Origin: Sipunculus nudus
Lineage: Eukaryota; Annelida; Sipuncula; Golfingiida; Sipunculidae
Assembly (NCBI GenBank): GCA_026874595.1
Contig: CM049312.1
Span: forward strand, 28,669,456-28,733,455
DNA: 64,000 nucleotides
Reading direction: 5' to 3'
A program made the translations under genes and the position numbers. Positions within the stretch are counted from its first letter, which is position 1, and each line of letters begins with the position of its first letter. Positions 38,962-52,300 of this stretch are shown piece after piece. Below the pieces are notes generated by a model. That model had not been told where the DNA came from. It saw only the letters and a program-made list of their open reading frames with translations, and ran no database searches.

Positions 38962-41900
38962 CAAACTTATATGGCTTGTCAAATAAAATGTGGTCACACC
39001 TTATTTTTGTTAATATTTATTGTTAAAAAATGTGGTCACACTGATGTGACCACATTTTATAATATTCTATTTATGATACAAACTTATATGGCTGGTCAAA
39101 TAAAATGTGGTCACACCTTAGTTTGTCAATATTTATTTTTAAAATGTGGTCACACCATATGTGACCACATTTTATAATATTCTATATATAATACAAACTT
39201 ATATGGCTGGTCAAATAAAATGTGGTCACAACTTATTTTTTTATTGGTAAAAAATATGGTCACACTTATGTGACCACATTTTATAATATTCTATTTATAA
39301 TACAAACTAATATGGCTGGTCAAATAAAATGTGGTCACAACTTATTTTTTTATTGGTAAAAAATATGGTCTCTTGGTTTGAAAAAAATTCAGGTTTAAAT
39401 TTAGAAAAAAATAAGGGATATGATGATGTAAGAATATATTTAAATGTGGTCACAACACCTTTTTTTACTATTTCTAACTACTATATGTGGTCACACAATT
39501 TATACAAAAGAGATCACACCTTAATAATGTCATTCATTATAACTAATAAATGTTGTCACACTTAATAATTATTTTATTAAAATTAAGGATATTATTATGT
39601 TAGTATAACAAAAAATGTTGTAACATTATGCGGACGAACGTGTTTCTCACGTGTCTCTCTTGATTTTAAGTGCATGACTTGTCACGTGACACTGGACATT
39701 TGTTTACGTTCTGGCGGCAGGGCGTCGTCACCTTGAACGTACATCAAGTGAAATGTGGATAAAAAGAGGTAAAAAAGTATAAACATATATGGGTTATATT
39801 ATATATTGACTGTAAATTTTATAAGACATCATCTAAATGTATAACATGGTATATATGTATATTACTATGGATTCATGACGTCGGCTCAGAACGTCTATGA
39901 CACGACGTCATTTTGGGTATTTTCGGCAAACTACCCTTTTTCGACAGTTTGTAGCAAAATAAATATATAAATAACATACAAAAATATGATATCATTAGAT
40001 GCGCCGGATCGTCAACTTTATCATGCAAAAAAAATTTTAGTGAAATGTGGTCACACTTATTTGTGAGAGAGAGTAACATGGGTCCGTTATATTGCACGAT
40101 TACCATATTCATAAGCTTTATTGACTCGATATAGTATCACAGTGGAGAAACATTTATAGTCCAATCACGATCAGCTGAGGGCCGTGACCCATGGGTCCCT
40201 TGTTTTGTTTTTTGTATCCTGGTGTCACCCAGGCCCGGTGTTTACCACACCTGCGGGTCCTGGGTGTGTAACCATTCTCATTGCTGGGTCATAACACCGA
40301 GGAACCCCCCAAAGACGCACTCATATGTGAGTGATACAGGGCTGTGGGGCACAGCCTTCCCATTAAGCCTGCAGAGCGGTCACCCTGGGTGAGGGCCAAC
40401 CGTGAAAAACCTCACCGCCTCGGCTGAGATTCGAACCCACAATCTCCTGGCTTTGAGTCCTGCGCTCTGCCCCTGAGCCACAGAAGCCGGTTATGTGCCG
40501 ATATCTTTTACGGACTTTTCATAGTATCGAGCTTTTAGCAATTCCAAACAAAGGAAATGTCAGTTTCAAAGTGACGAGTGAAGTCGTGTATAAAAACCTG
40601 ACTGTCTTTGGACCCACAGAGATTATAAAATGTTAAAAAGTGAGATTAAGATATTGAAAGAAGACTCAAGGAAAAACCAAGCACTTACCGTTGCACTTTG
40701 GTGTTTAAAAAGCACAGGCAAGGGGTAGAGCTTTGGAATAAAAATTGATGAATTAAATTCACAATTGAGGGCTTCTCAGTATGTAGGAGTCACTTGGATT
40801 CAGTATTCTTGATATTGCTTATTGTGCTTAATCAGATTATATGATTGGTATCATGGACAGGCAGGAAGTGGTCTGATTTTATCATTGAATTTTAGAGAAC
40901 ATACAATTCTATGGAACTACCAGAAGCAGTTCTCACAAAACACATTGGACCAGAAGTAGTTCTAGCATTCATATTGTAAAATAGTGCTGGTTTAACTCAG
41001 AAAGAGTAGCATCATCAGATTTGACATTGATACCTTGCTATTTCATAAATTCTTAACAAGAAAATTGAACCAATCAGGTGGCACATGTGAGGCCCATATA
41101 TGTGGCAGGGAAAACTATTTTAAGATCAGCCTTGTGATAAGAGACATTTTGAGAATCTGACCAATCAAATAAAGGCTTGTAAACATGGTGGGGTTCTGGT
41201 GCATGTGTTTGTGTTGATAAGGCGTATGAATTCGAACCGTCCTGATTTCTTCTTTAGTATTTTAACAATGGATTTGATTGGCTGTTATGCTGTCGGCCCC
41301 ATCACATGTGCGCCTGTTCAATATTCATGATATACGGAGCAAGGAGGCCAACTGAAGCAAGGTCTCTTCTCAACTGAGCTCAAAACGAGGCTTCCATGAA
41401 GATGCTAAGTACTGCATAGTTTCAAGTCCTTTATGATATTTTGTGGTACTTAATTAAATTGTTGTTCCTTGGTAGAATTTATTAATGCAGTTTGTGTGTG
41501 TTGGTGCTCGACAAAATTCTGCTCCCTAGTGGTTGTTCATCTGCTAGAAACTTTCAAGATGAAAAAAAGGAGTCCATCTAATGGAAGATTCTCCTTCATC
41601 GAATATCAATAGCGGCCACATGCCTGTAAATTTTACGGGGTTTCTGTTGCTATGGTTACAGATGGGAGGTTAACGTAAATAGGGGAATGTCTAGACTTTA
41701 TTGATGTTTGATTCTCTGTCAAATGAAGATCTAACATGGTTTTCCTACTTTGGTTGTGTAATGATTCACACACATGGAGGGCACTTTGTGACAGTCAAAG
41801 TTAGTGCAAACAGGAATTTATTGTTGTTTTTTGTGAGATAAAATACTTGGGCTCAAATGATGGAGTTATAGTGTTGCCTGCCAAGTGACTATATATTATT

Positions 41901-44900
41901 TAACCTTTACTGCAGGTTAGATCTGTGCATTGGGCCTGAAACATCAAATTTCCTTAGATGTTGTTCAGGACTAATTCAAAATTACATCACTGTATTCTAA
42001 AATTGGTCGTAAAGTGCTGATGCATGATGGACAGCTTTTGCAGATAATTTTGAAGTTTATATATGCCTTAGGAATTGAAGGTAAGATTAATAAAAGAGTG
42101 CCTTTGGACAAGCTTGTCATTGGAGCTTTCACTAGATTAGAAGTTGGAATTTAATCTTTATATATACTGAAGCTACATCCTGAGAAGAGGTTTAAAGGTG
42201 CCCATTCACCTACCTTTTGAAAAAGAATTTATGTGATTTCTGGCTTCCTCTGTGTATATATTAAAGATATAAGGGTAATTCTGGTTATGTCAAGTTATTA
42301 CAAGGCCTCTGTGAAAGATGTATGAACTTGTTTATCAATATCATGTTTGTAAACACAGCAATGTTGATAAATGGGGAAAACTTGTAACCGAAGGTGGAAG
42401 TTTGCATATATGTGGAGGTATAAAGGTCACTTGTTATAACATGTTGATATTAATAATTAACAAAAGCAGCCTGTGTGTGGTGATATCAGTGTTTTCTGGC
42501 CTTTTTTATGAAAGCTCCAAGGAATTATTTGTTTTATAGAGGTCAGATAGGTAATTAGGTCACTTTAAAACCAAAGTTTCCTGATAAACAATGGAACCAG
42601 GTTCTTGAAAATGAATATTTTAATATAAACAGGTATTCCTTTAAATCCTTTCACCCAAAGTGTTAGAGAAAAATAATGCATGTAACAGGACAAGTATTAC
42701 TTGCGAGTTAATGCTCTGATTTATATAATCTCCCATCCTGTTTTCATTTATTTTAATTTTTATGTATCTTTTTCTCAAGATAAGGTATCAAAGAGAAGAA
42801 TAAACAAACTGTAGGTAAAGCAGCAACATGAGACTATGCAAATGTTGTATATAAAGCTACAACATGAGGTAAAATTAAAATTTAAGCTGCAAGTGTAAAG
42901 CCATGGTGTTCAGAAATTTCTGAAATTTTAATGTTTGAATTTTTTTTTTTTTGCCAGGAAGTTAGACCTAATAGTTAGTATAATCTATTCAAGCTTGACG
43001 TCTAGGTCCGGCTAAATGGATTTGCGGTATGGGGTACACACGCTGCCAGGTTTTCATACCTGTGGATTATGCACACCTGGCCATCCCCATCACAGGTTTC
43101 TTACAGCTTTCAGAATCATTAACCTGCCATCTGCATCTGGGCTTGTGAAACCTTGAGGGTTAAAACAGCCCTGACTAGTCCCAATGAAAAATTGCTACAT
43201 ATGCCAGCCATTATATGACTGTGCCTATTCATTCCTCATAAATATTCATGTGCTTTGAATATCTGAATTTAAATCATGTGTGCTGAATGTTCACTGAAAT
43301 TGGTGAGATGTTGAAATGAGCTCATGCATCAAGTTTTAATGTTTTTCATAATTTTTCATAATCATGATTACTGGTATTTATAACTATGAATATTAATCTA
43401 AGGTTATTGTTCATCTTGTATTGTTATTTCATATGTTTGAATTACATTAATAAACTAAAGGTCAATAAAATGTATGCAGAGAAATCAGAAACCAGAAATC
43501 ACATAAATTAGGTGAATAGCTGGCTTTAAATGTAAATGCAATTTGTCACATTGGATTCTCTTTAATAATTATGTCTGTTGGTTTGCACAATATGTTCTCA
43601 TAGGTACTAATTTAACTGATTCTGTGTTTTATTTAGAAACACCCCATCCTGACAGTGGAGCATTGATTTTGTTCTAAATAAAGCCCAGGATACAAATCAA
43701 TGAAGATGTAGGACCAGCAGAGTGGAGCTCTTGCTTGAGCCTCCTTTTACTTTTTTTATCAGCTGGTTCATTATCAGAAAAAAAATCTCTGAAAATTTGC
43801 TACATTACTGTGTCAGCATCTGTAGTCATTCAAAAATGAGCACTGAATGATGCTGTCATTTGGAGCATGAAAATTGTGCTGGTTTGAGGTCTATAAGATT
43901 ATTGGACATGATTTAATGTTGTTGATTTGTTTACTCCCTCAGAATTTACAAGATTCACCTTAGCTAAAGCGTTAACAAATAAAAAGCTAGTTATTTTGGG
44001 AAATCCTTGAATTCCATGTTAAGAAGTGGGTGATAGTGTATCATTCACAAGAGTTTCTTTTATCCTAAATAAATTTTCACATTCTATGTTTGGAGGCTTT
44101 AAATAGCAAATCTGAAGGATCACTTGTTAAGTCTCTCATTTAGTAAAGCAATTCTGAAAGGATTTGATGAGTTCAGTTTTGTACCAAAATTTGATCCAAA
44201 TTGTTTTCCTGGAATTCCTGAAGTTCTTTTGGAGTGCAAAACTTTAGATAAGAATTTTTAAACCTTTTTTTTTATGTTTTATCCTTGTAATCTATTTTTC
44301 TGTCCTGTCCTGGCCAGGAAGTCCTATATGGCTGACTTTCCTCAATGATTAGAGTAATAGATATATGTGAAAGAGTCAATTGCACCTGATATTTATTTTG
44401 AACTTTGACTTTCAAGTTTGTGATTGGACAGGATACTTCAGACCACAGGCCACTTTCTAGAGACTTAAAACAGGAACTTTCTTGTCCTCCAACTGTCCTG
44501 TGCCCTCCTCCCACAGAAACACATATGCACACACATACACATTTCTATACTGTATGTGTAACCAGAAAATTAAAGTATATTTTAATTAGAACTGAAAATT
44601 TAACCAAAGATAAAATGAAAACAAATAGATATCAACAAATATATCTTAAACATTTTACCTTAATCAAAAGTGTAATAAAAAAGAGCTAGGTAAACATTTT
44701 TAGGTATTAAAAAAGGATTCTGACCCACTGTAACATAACAGGCCACTAAAAGTTCTAAAACACCTAATATTAGGAATTGTCAGAGGTCATGAGTTCTAAG
44801 TAGAAATGTTCCTTAAAGTTATTTTTTCTGCCAGATGCTACATGCTGCTGAGCCAGCTGTGCTTCTACAGTAAACGGGTTCAAGGCTGCTTGCTGATGGT

Positions 44901-47900
44901 GCAGCTAACCTTTTTGTTTTTTTATTATCCTCTAACGTTAAAACAGGCATCATACATGTGTATTTGCCGTTAGCATACAGAAATATCCATTTCCTATCTC
45001 CTTACCCATTCTGGACTGAAATTGGCTAATGCATATCACTTTCCTCTAGATGATGATCGATCTAAGAATTGGTTTATATCAATTTAAACACAAAAATCCT
45101 GAATTTATAAGCTGTTATATCACAGAGACTTGTAACAGATGGAAAATTTGCATAAAACCAGTGAATATTTTTGTCATCCATGCATTCAGATAAAAGTGTG
45201 GCATGACATGAATAAAAATGTTATACATGACATGCAAAGGGCAAACATTTTCTGTGAGCATCAGCTATGTGTTAATACAAATGTGCATGAATCCCTTACA
45301 AATGCTGTGATGCCTAATTCTTTCATACATGTACCAGGATGGGCTATTCCCTAATTTCATAGGAGATATCAAGTACTAGTTTGAAAACCATTTAGTTGCT
45401 TGGACATATAGCTGAGCGTCATGAAGGAGAACATGAAATTTTGTAAAATTAAAAATATTCATTGACCATCAAATATAGGGAATTCTTTCTAAATTTTGGA
45501 AAAGCTTTGTTTATATATTTAAAAAAAACTAATGGTTGAAATTTTGAAACGACTTTAATAATTAGGCCCGTGAATTGTAAGGAGTCTTGCAATTACGGAT
45601 TAATGCCATCATTGATTGTTTACTTTTGATTTTTTTTTTGTCATTTCAAATTATTACTGAAGTAGTTAATTTCAGACTTTAGTAAGTTTTAGCCAAGGAA
45701 TGATGCAAAAATTCATGTTTATTACAGCCATTTTTGATTCTGTGTGAGAGGAGGGTCTACCGACTAAGTAGCCTCAACATTGCGGCAATCTTCATCTCAT
45801 TTGAAAGACCTCAGAACACTTTAAGGTGGTACATGCAAAAACAATAACTGAAAAGAATCGATGCAGAGGTTAAAAATCAATTGCTATGTAATCAAGAGTT
45901 TCAATTCACTGAATTAATTATGTCATGCATCGTTACATCCCTGACTGTAATGTTATTAAGATGTGATTGAAATGAGATATTGATGTTCATTTTATTCTTT
46001 TCAGTCGAACTTCATGACACATTTGAGTCGCAGACATTCATTTTCTTGGTCTTTGAGCTGTAAGTAACACTTTTTATAGTTTTATATATGTATATAACTT
46101 TGAGAGATCATCAAGTGATCTTATTCTTTGGGTTAATAATAACTCAGAACTTTGTTAACATGGCCCAGTTTTAAATACATTGAACTAAAGTTCTTTGTAA
46201 TGAAATACAAATGAGGAGGGTGGTCAATATAATTCTTCTGTGATTTTTGGTGAGGGTGTGGTCATCCTCAGACCGTTCCTCCGACTTCTTTTTTGAAGAT
46301 ATGGATCTAAAACTCTCCCTGTAGATGAATTCCCACCTTGAGGCTGTCCTCGGGGTACATTTCTTTTTTATTTCAATGGCCTTATCAAACAAGGGCCCAA
46401 AATTAACACCTGACCCCAGGAAATGGTAGGTAGTATTCTCAGGGGTCCGGTAAATGTATCGGGCACCGGCCCCTTTTTGGGCATTTTTTTTGACAATTCA
46501 TGTAACTCTAATGAAAAAACAAGCAACCTTTTTGCTGCCAGAGGTCTGTTGACAGTTGTAACGTTACACATGTAACCAAGAACATGCCTCAGGTTAGATC
46601 ACTTGCTCTGTAAATAGAATATTTCCATATATGGAAATAACACTGGGTACCTGTAATGACGAAAAGTCATTTGCATACACTGTCATAAACTGGTAGCAGA
46701 CTCACGCTCCTCTTGGCCAATCGTTTTGTTTTTCCACCTGAGAGAAGTAGATTAACAACTAGGAACAAACAACCATGCAGTGTGCTGGAATTCTGTGGGA
46801 TCCAGCAATTTTTTTTTTTAAACTTCTTAATTCGGCTGCTGTTTTGTGAACTGACTAAATTACGAATATCACATATTGCATGTAAGAAATAAAGGTATAC
46901 TAATAGTAATAGTCAAGAAATTTCAAGAGGTCTTCAATCTGATGGGGAAACTTTTTACTGATGAATGCAGACAATTTGCCCTTGTAAACCATTCATCAGA
47001 GGACCTGTTAGTATAAAAACTATCTTCATACTAACAATGATCTGTTTGTTATGCTGCCAAGATACTTTGCTTCACCGAGCCGCTTTTACACATTATTAGC
47101 AAACCTGTGAGCTTATGCAATGATGTGGCGTCGTCCGGCGTCCGTGGTCCATCGTCTGTACGTTAACCCATACTATCTTGAAAACGGCATGAGTTAGCAT
47201 TACAAAATTTTATGCAAAAAATTAGTCATCTAAAAAAACTCTATCAGATTTTGCTTATTTTTTGGCTAACTGCATTTTCTTAGATTTTATAGGGAAAAAG
47301 CTTAAAAACCTTTACAAATCTTCTTCTCTGAAACTGTTCAGCCAAATTGTTCATTATTTTACAGAAATGATCCCTCGAACAATCTCAACAAGTTTGTTCG
47401 AATGGTTTAAGTTCGGTAATTTTTGGCCGAGTTACAAGAAGTTAAACTTAGTCATCTGTCAAAAAAAGCATACTTAAATTACAATCTCAGAAACGGCTGG
47501 AGCTATCATCACCAAATTATATGTGAATGTTTGTCACATGAGTCATATCTGAAATTGAGGTATTGGTGGCGCCACCTGCATCAGCCTTTTTTGTATAGGG
47601 GTCATCAGTGCCTGTATCATACTGAGGGCTACAAAAACTTCTCTTCTGAAACCATATGGCCAAATTGCTTAATATTGCACAGAAATGATCCTAGGCTAGT
47701 GCTTCCGGAAATTTGTTCAAATGGTGTCTTTTCAGTGACTTTTGGCTGAGTTATGGGAAGCTGTGTGTTTAGTCATATGCCATGACAGCCCAGTTTACCT
47801 CAGTGGCTACAAAGATCCTCTCCTCAAAAACCACCGGTCAGAATTCTTAAATCTCACACATTAATTATCCTTAGATGTTGATAATTCAAGTTTGTTCAAA

Positions 47901-49350
47901 GGGTTTTGGTTCAGTGATTTTTGGCCGAGTTATGGGAAGCTTAACTTAGCCATTTTTCTGTATTTTCCTATATGAGTTAAAAACCTGCAGATGGCTACTA
48001 TTTCAGATTTGGCAACAGGCCAAAGGTCAGTATGGATCTATTTATAGCTTTGGCAGACTTCCAACTGTATCAGATTAGGTAACCGGTCAAGAGTTCACAC
48101 AGTGCAGCCAGGTATAGGTCAGGAGTTCACTCAGTGCAGTAGCTGCATTCTATTTATAGCATTGGCAGACTGCTCACAGTGTCAAATTATGCACTAGGTC
48201 AAGAGTTCACTCAGTGCAGCCAGGTACAGGTCAAAAGTTCATTCAGTCTAGCCAGGTGCAGGTTATGAGTTCACTCAGTGCAGTAGCCTGAGCTAGCAAT
48301 TTGTCGCAGTTCACTTGGGGCAACTGCCTTTCTCACCTAAGCCTGGTCAGCCCAATGCATCAGACTCAAGGTAAGTTTGATGTAATGGCCTGATATTTTG
48401 GCCTGTCTATGTGTCTTTGATGGCTTTCTTGTTCACAAGACAGGTGTTGCCACCTACAATGACTTTTGCACAATGTATGTGCCTCCTTATTTCTACAGAG
48501 GAATTTGATATAATCAGCCTGAAATTGGGCATAGTTATACATATCGAATAGCTTTGTCATATACAAGACTGGTGGTGCCACCAACAATAATTTTTGCACA
48601 ATGTGTGTCCCTGCTTATTTCTCAGGAGGGGTTTGATATATCAGTCTGAAATTGGGCATATGTATATATCTCTGATAGCTTTGTTGTATACAAGACTGGT
48701 GGTGCCAACTGCAATCATTTTTGTGTTGTGTGCACCCATGCCAGAATTTCAGCAGTGATGTTTGTGTAATTGTTTCTTATTCAAATGTACTTGCATTGTT
48801 CATACACATGAAAAGTAATGGGCCAGTATTGAAGCATTATACCTAATGTATTTCCCAATGCACAGGTTCGCATTAGGCCTGTAGGCCTTGTGTATTCTCA
48901 TATACCATTCAGATAAGTGGGTCATATTATGGTTTGGGCACGGTCTGTATATATATTGGCCTATCAGTTAGCTGTTGTTGTATCATTGTGATAACTTACC
49001 CAGCTTGAAACTCTACATAAACATATACAAATAAATATTTCTCCTGAGTTAAATTCTCAGCAAAATCCATGTTTGTTTAATGAGATCAGCGGTAACCAGA
49101 CTTCTTTGTGGTGTTTACTGTGATAGTGCTTTTGATGCAATCACTCTCAGTGTTCCCCTAAAAGAATCTCACCTGACAGGGCTCGAAGAATTTTGTAAAA
49201 TCTACTGGTCCCTAGGAGAGGACACTCTCAAAAACTGGTGGTCCTCATGTATAAATTGGTTGCCCCCCGTAAAGTTTTTAATTGTCCACATTTATCAGTT
49301 CATTAAGTCTTTTCTTGGTTTTATGTAAGTTGTCACACAAAATGAAAAGT

Positions 49351-49396
<46 letters not shown>

Positions 49397-52300
49397 TGGT
49401 ATTTTATTATGGCTGTTTTAGGTTTGAGATATACAAGAATAAATTTCAAATAATTTGAAGACCAACAATATTGGGCTTTGCTTGTTGTTTCTTTTTTTAT
49501 TATCTTTGGTCAGTGTAGTAATGTTATGAGCACATTTATTAATATAATAAATTAAGGTTAAAACAGACATAATTTATTACACAGACTAGTTGTAAGGAAA
49601 GCTGTGTTTTAATAATTTTGACTTTATTATTTCGGCGGGAACACCCGTGCCAGTGGCACCTTCAGTTTCACTGACGCCGTTAGTGACAGAGTCCGACACA
49701 CCGGGGCACGGCGAAGTTTTGCTACAATTTGCTGGCTTAGTTAAAAACCTAAATAGGTCTGTCTGATTCTGACCTGACCTCTTTAAATTTGAATGGTCCA
49801 TTGTTTGCGGAATATATGCCTGAGGTCCACAACAAGATGCTGACAAGACGATTATAATCGCAAGCCACATGATCATGGAGGCAAAGGAATTGTGTTAAAA
49901 TTACAGAAAGACAAGAGAATTCTCAGAGTATTGCGATCTGTAATTTGTGGACAGTGTGTTTTTAAATTAGTTTGAACTTTGAAATTGAAATCCTTATTTT
50001 ACATTTAAACAATGTAAAACTGTGAAAAGAGAATGATATTTTGAATATAAATAACCTTTTTAAGATTTATATTTTGTATCCTTTAAATAAAAATGTAGCT
50101 CCATAAATTAACACAGACCCTTCGCTATTTAAAAGTGCTCAGAATTAATACTATATATAACCGACAGAGAGCGCCAAAGACAACCACAGCTAATTTGGCT
50201 GTCCTCGGGTATCATTAGAAATCGACAGAGGACGTCCAGTATAAGACGAAAGAGCCGACGAGAGAACCTGGCTGACATCAATTTAAGTCTTACATCGTCC
50301 AAGAACCCTTAAAAATTTACAGCTATGTTCTGTTTTACAGCCAATAGCGGTTTCATATCAGTACTTAACATTGTCAGTAAATGAGACTGGTGGACACTGA
50401 TAGTTCTCTTCACGAACATGCAGCATTCCATGACTCTCGCCCGCGCAGACAGTGCCATGAGCGAATACCGTCACCCCCGGATTTTTAGCCCGGCTTGGAC
50501 GTCAGATGGCCTGATTCTTCGAGCCCTCCCAGAGTTAGACTCTTGGCAAAATCTGTGCATATTATAATTCATGAGAACAGAGGTCACAAGAATTGAGATA
50601 GGCATATGTTTAACTCTTGTGTTGCTCTTATTAATGATGGTTTTCTTGCATTCAGAAAACATAACAGACCACAAGCTATTTTCTCACTTTCTATATAATG
50701 CCAGTTTTCAACAGGTAGGCATATAACTAAGTCATTTGTCAAAGTTTAAGAAAACTCACTCTGTCCATTTATTAAGAAAATTAATACAAAAAATTCCAGT
50801 GAAAATTGTCTGTTTATATTTTAATTTGTCAACTGATGGTGATCTATTGTACCATGGGTTAATTGTCTTCATCAGCTGAGCATCATAACCCACTGGTCAC
50901 TTGTAGCATCGAATGGCCATCACAAGTATGGTACAGATATGATGTCCATTTCATATTTTATGCAAAACTAATTATGAGTAAAAACAAGCACATTTAAAAT
51001 ATAAGCTTATATGTCATGACCTGTTCTTAGTATTGGTGTTTTGCAAGAGTTTTATTTGCTTAATCCTTTCACCTTGTCATAAATATAACCCGAAATTATA
51101 AAAAAAAATTGCACAGGAAAGGTTTTCAATGGAATCATAAATTTTCAAATGAAATTTAATTTTGTTTGCTATTATGATTGATGTAAATGCATCCTACTGT
51201 CAAATTTATTCTGTTTTAGCTGAGTGTTCTTTTTATTCAGTACAATGAATGTCTGATGACATGCTGTGGAAAAAAAAAAGAAAAGAGATTGATTGTTAAT
51301 GTCTGGCATATTGAAACTAGAGAGCATCTGTATGGCTGCTTAGGAGTTAGGTTTGATGCAGGCCATTTGACAAAATATTTTCCTCAAGTCCCATTTGTCT
51401 GGTAGTACCAAATTCCTCCACTAAATGTTTTAACCAGTGGTAGTCACTTGCTGGCCATGGGAAACAGATGTACAAACCAACAATAAATATTCCTTTTATT
51501 ATTTGTACATCTTGATCAGGATCAACTTCAAAGTACAGTGCATACCTTTAGCATCTCACCTCCCATTTTCCTTAAAAATTTGTTTTGTGTGCATCCATAA
51601 CAAACTAGTTAAACCAAAAAGACAAACCAACATTAAAAATTAATTCTGCATCCTCTTCTTGATCCAAATAAACTCCTAAGTTCAGTTAAATACTTCTTCT
51701 TTAAGGACACATCTCATTCATGTTGAATTCTGTAAATACATTTTTAAATGATCAGTGCATAGACACACACTGTCACAAAGACAGACAAAATGATGGCCAA
51801 AGATGGGGGTGGGAAATGCTTTGATAGTGATGCAGCACAGAAGTTGTTTGCCCAGCTCAAATTATCCTGTACTCTGGTCTGACCTAATAATAAATATTGA
51901 TTTGTTTAGTGCAGTGGAGTATCAGAGCAGCCATAGGTTTGTTTTGGTGTACAGAATCAGGTCACAGCTAGACCAAACATGAGATTCACCCAGTTTCCAA
52001 GGTGGCCTTGGGGGTCACGGGTACATGACCTTATTATTTCTGGAGCTGTGTTATTTGTGGATAAATGGGTGAAGTGTATGCTCACATGTTGTGTAGCTCA
52101 GATAACATGGCTGCCTGTGTACAGTAAAATACATAATCTCCTTTGATGATATATCATTAATAACTCAAATTTATAATCAGTGACTGACTGACTTACATAA
52201 TATTTGATTCTTCATGGCATGGTCAAGGTCAACTCCTGTTAGGTGGCCTTGTATGCGTATACTATGTGAGACATATGCCCTGAGTTGAGCTCACATTGCT

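Larger units (their letters stand above)
36325..40104. mobile_element. 3780-bp transposon with perfect 8-bp target duplication
   Basis: ATATTCAT at 36317-36324 is repeated exactly at 40105-40112. The element ends are perfect inverted repeats beginning GGTAATCGTGCAATATAACG and continuing to GGACCCAT (27 bp), and inverted similarity continues about 250 bp inward (GATGCGCCGGATC, GACGTCGTGTC, CTACCCTTTTTCGACAG). An 8-bp duplication fits hAT-, P- or Merlin-type DNA transposons; the GG terminus is not typical of hAT. No transposase is present; the core is a minisatellite, so the copy is non-autonomous. It is nested in the family L element. Confidence 0.9.
31166..40204 (+). mobile_element. Composite family L element in PHKG intron 2
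   Basis: Begins TTTTTAGCTCAGCTGACTAT with a CCGT microsatellite (about 31220-31275) and ends TCAGCTGAGGGCCGTGACCC followed by ATGGGTCCCTTG, the family B/C end type. The interior up to about 35770 is collinear with the inverted copy at 26735-28119; from there to 36325 it differs. The span includes the threefold 1069-bp repeat and a nested 3780-bp transposon. Removing both extras would leave about 3.1 kb. That the two ends belong to one insertion is an inference. Confidence 0.6.

Noticed and set aside
36370-39100. GTGGTCACA/TGTGACCAC as an oestrogen-type response element or a CRISPR-like array
   Set aside because: Half-site spacing is wider than the 3 bp required for such elements, and the DNA is eukaryotic with degenerate tandem units rather than unique spacers.
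37041-39177. Several open frames of 70-103 codons in the minisatellite
   Set aside because: Translations simply repeat YIYIYI and CGHT blocks from TA tracts and GTGGTCACA units; not proteins.
40426-40480. Possible functional tRNA gene
   Set aside because: A and B boxes are present but the acceptor stem and anticodon arm do not close properly and a long body plus A-rich tail follow, so it is a SINE head.
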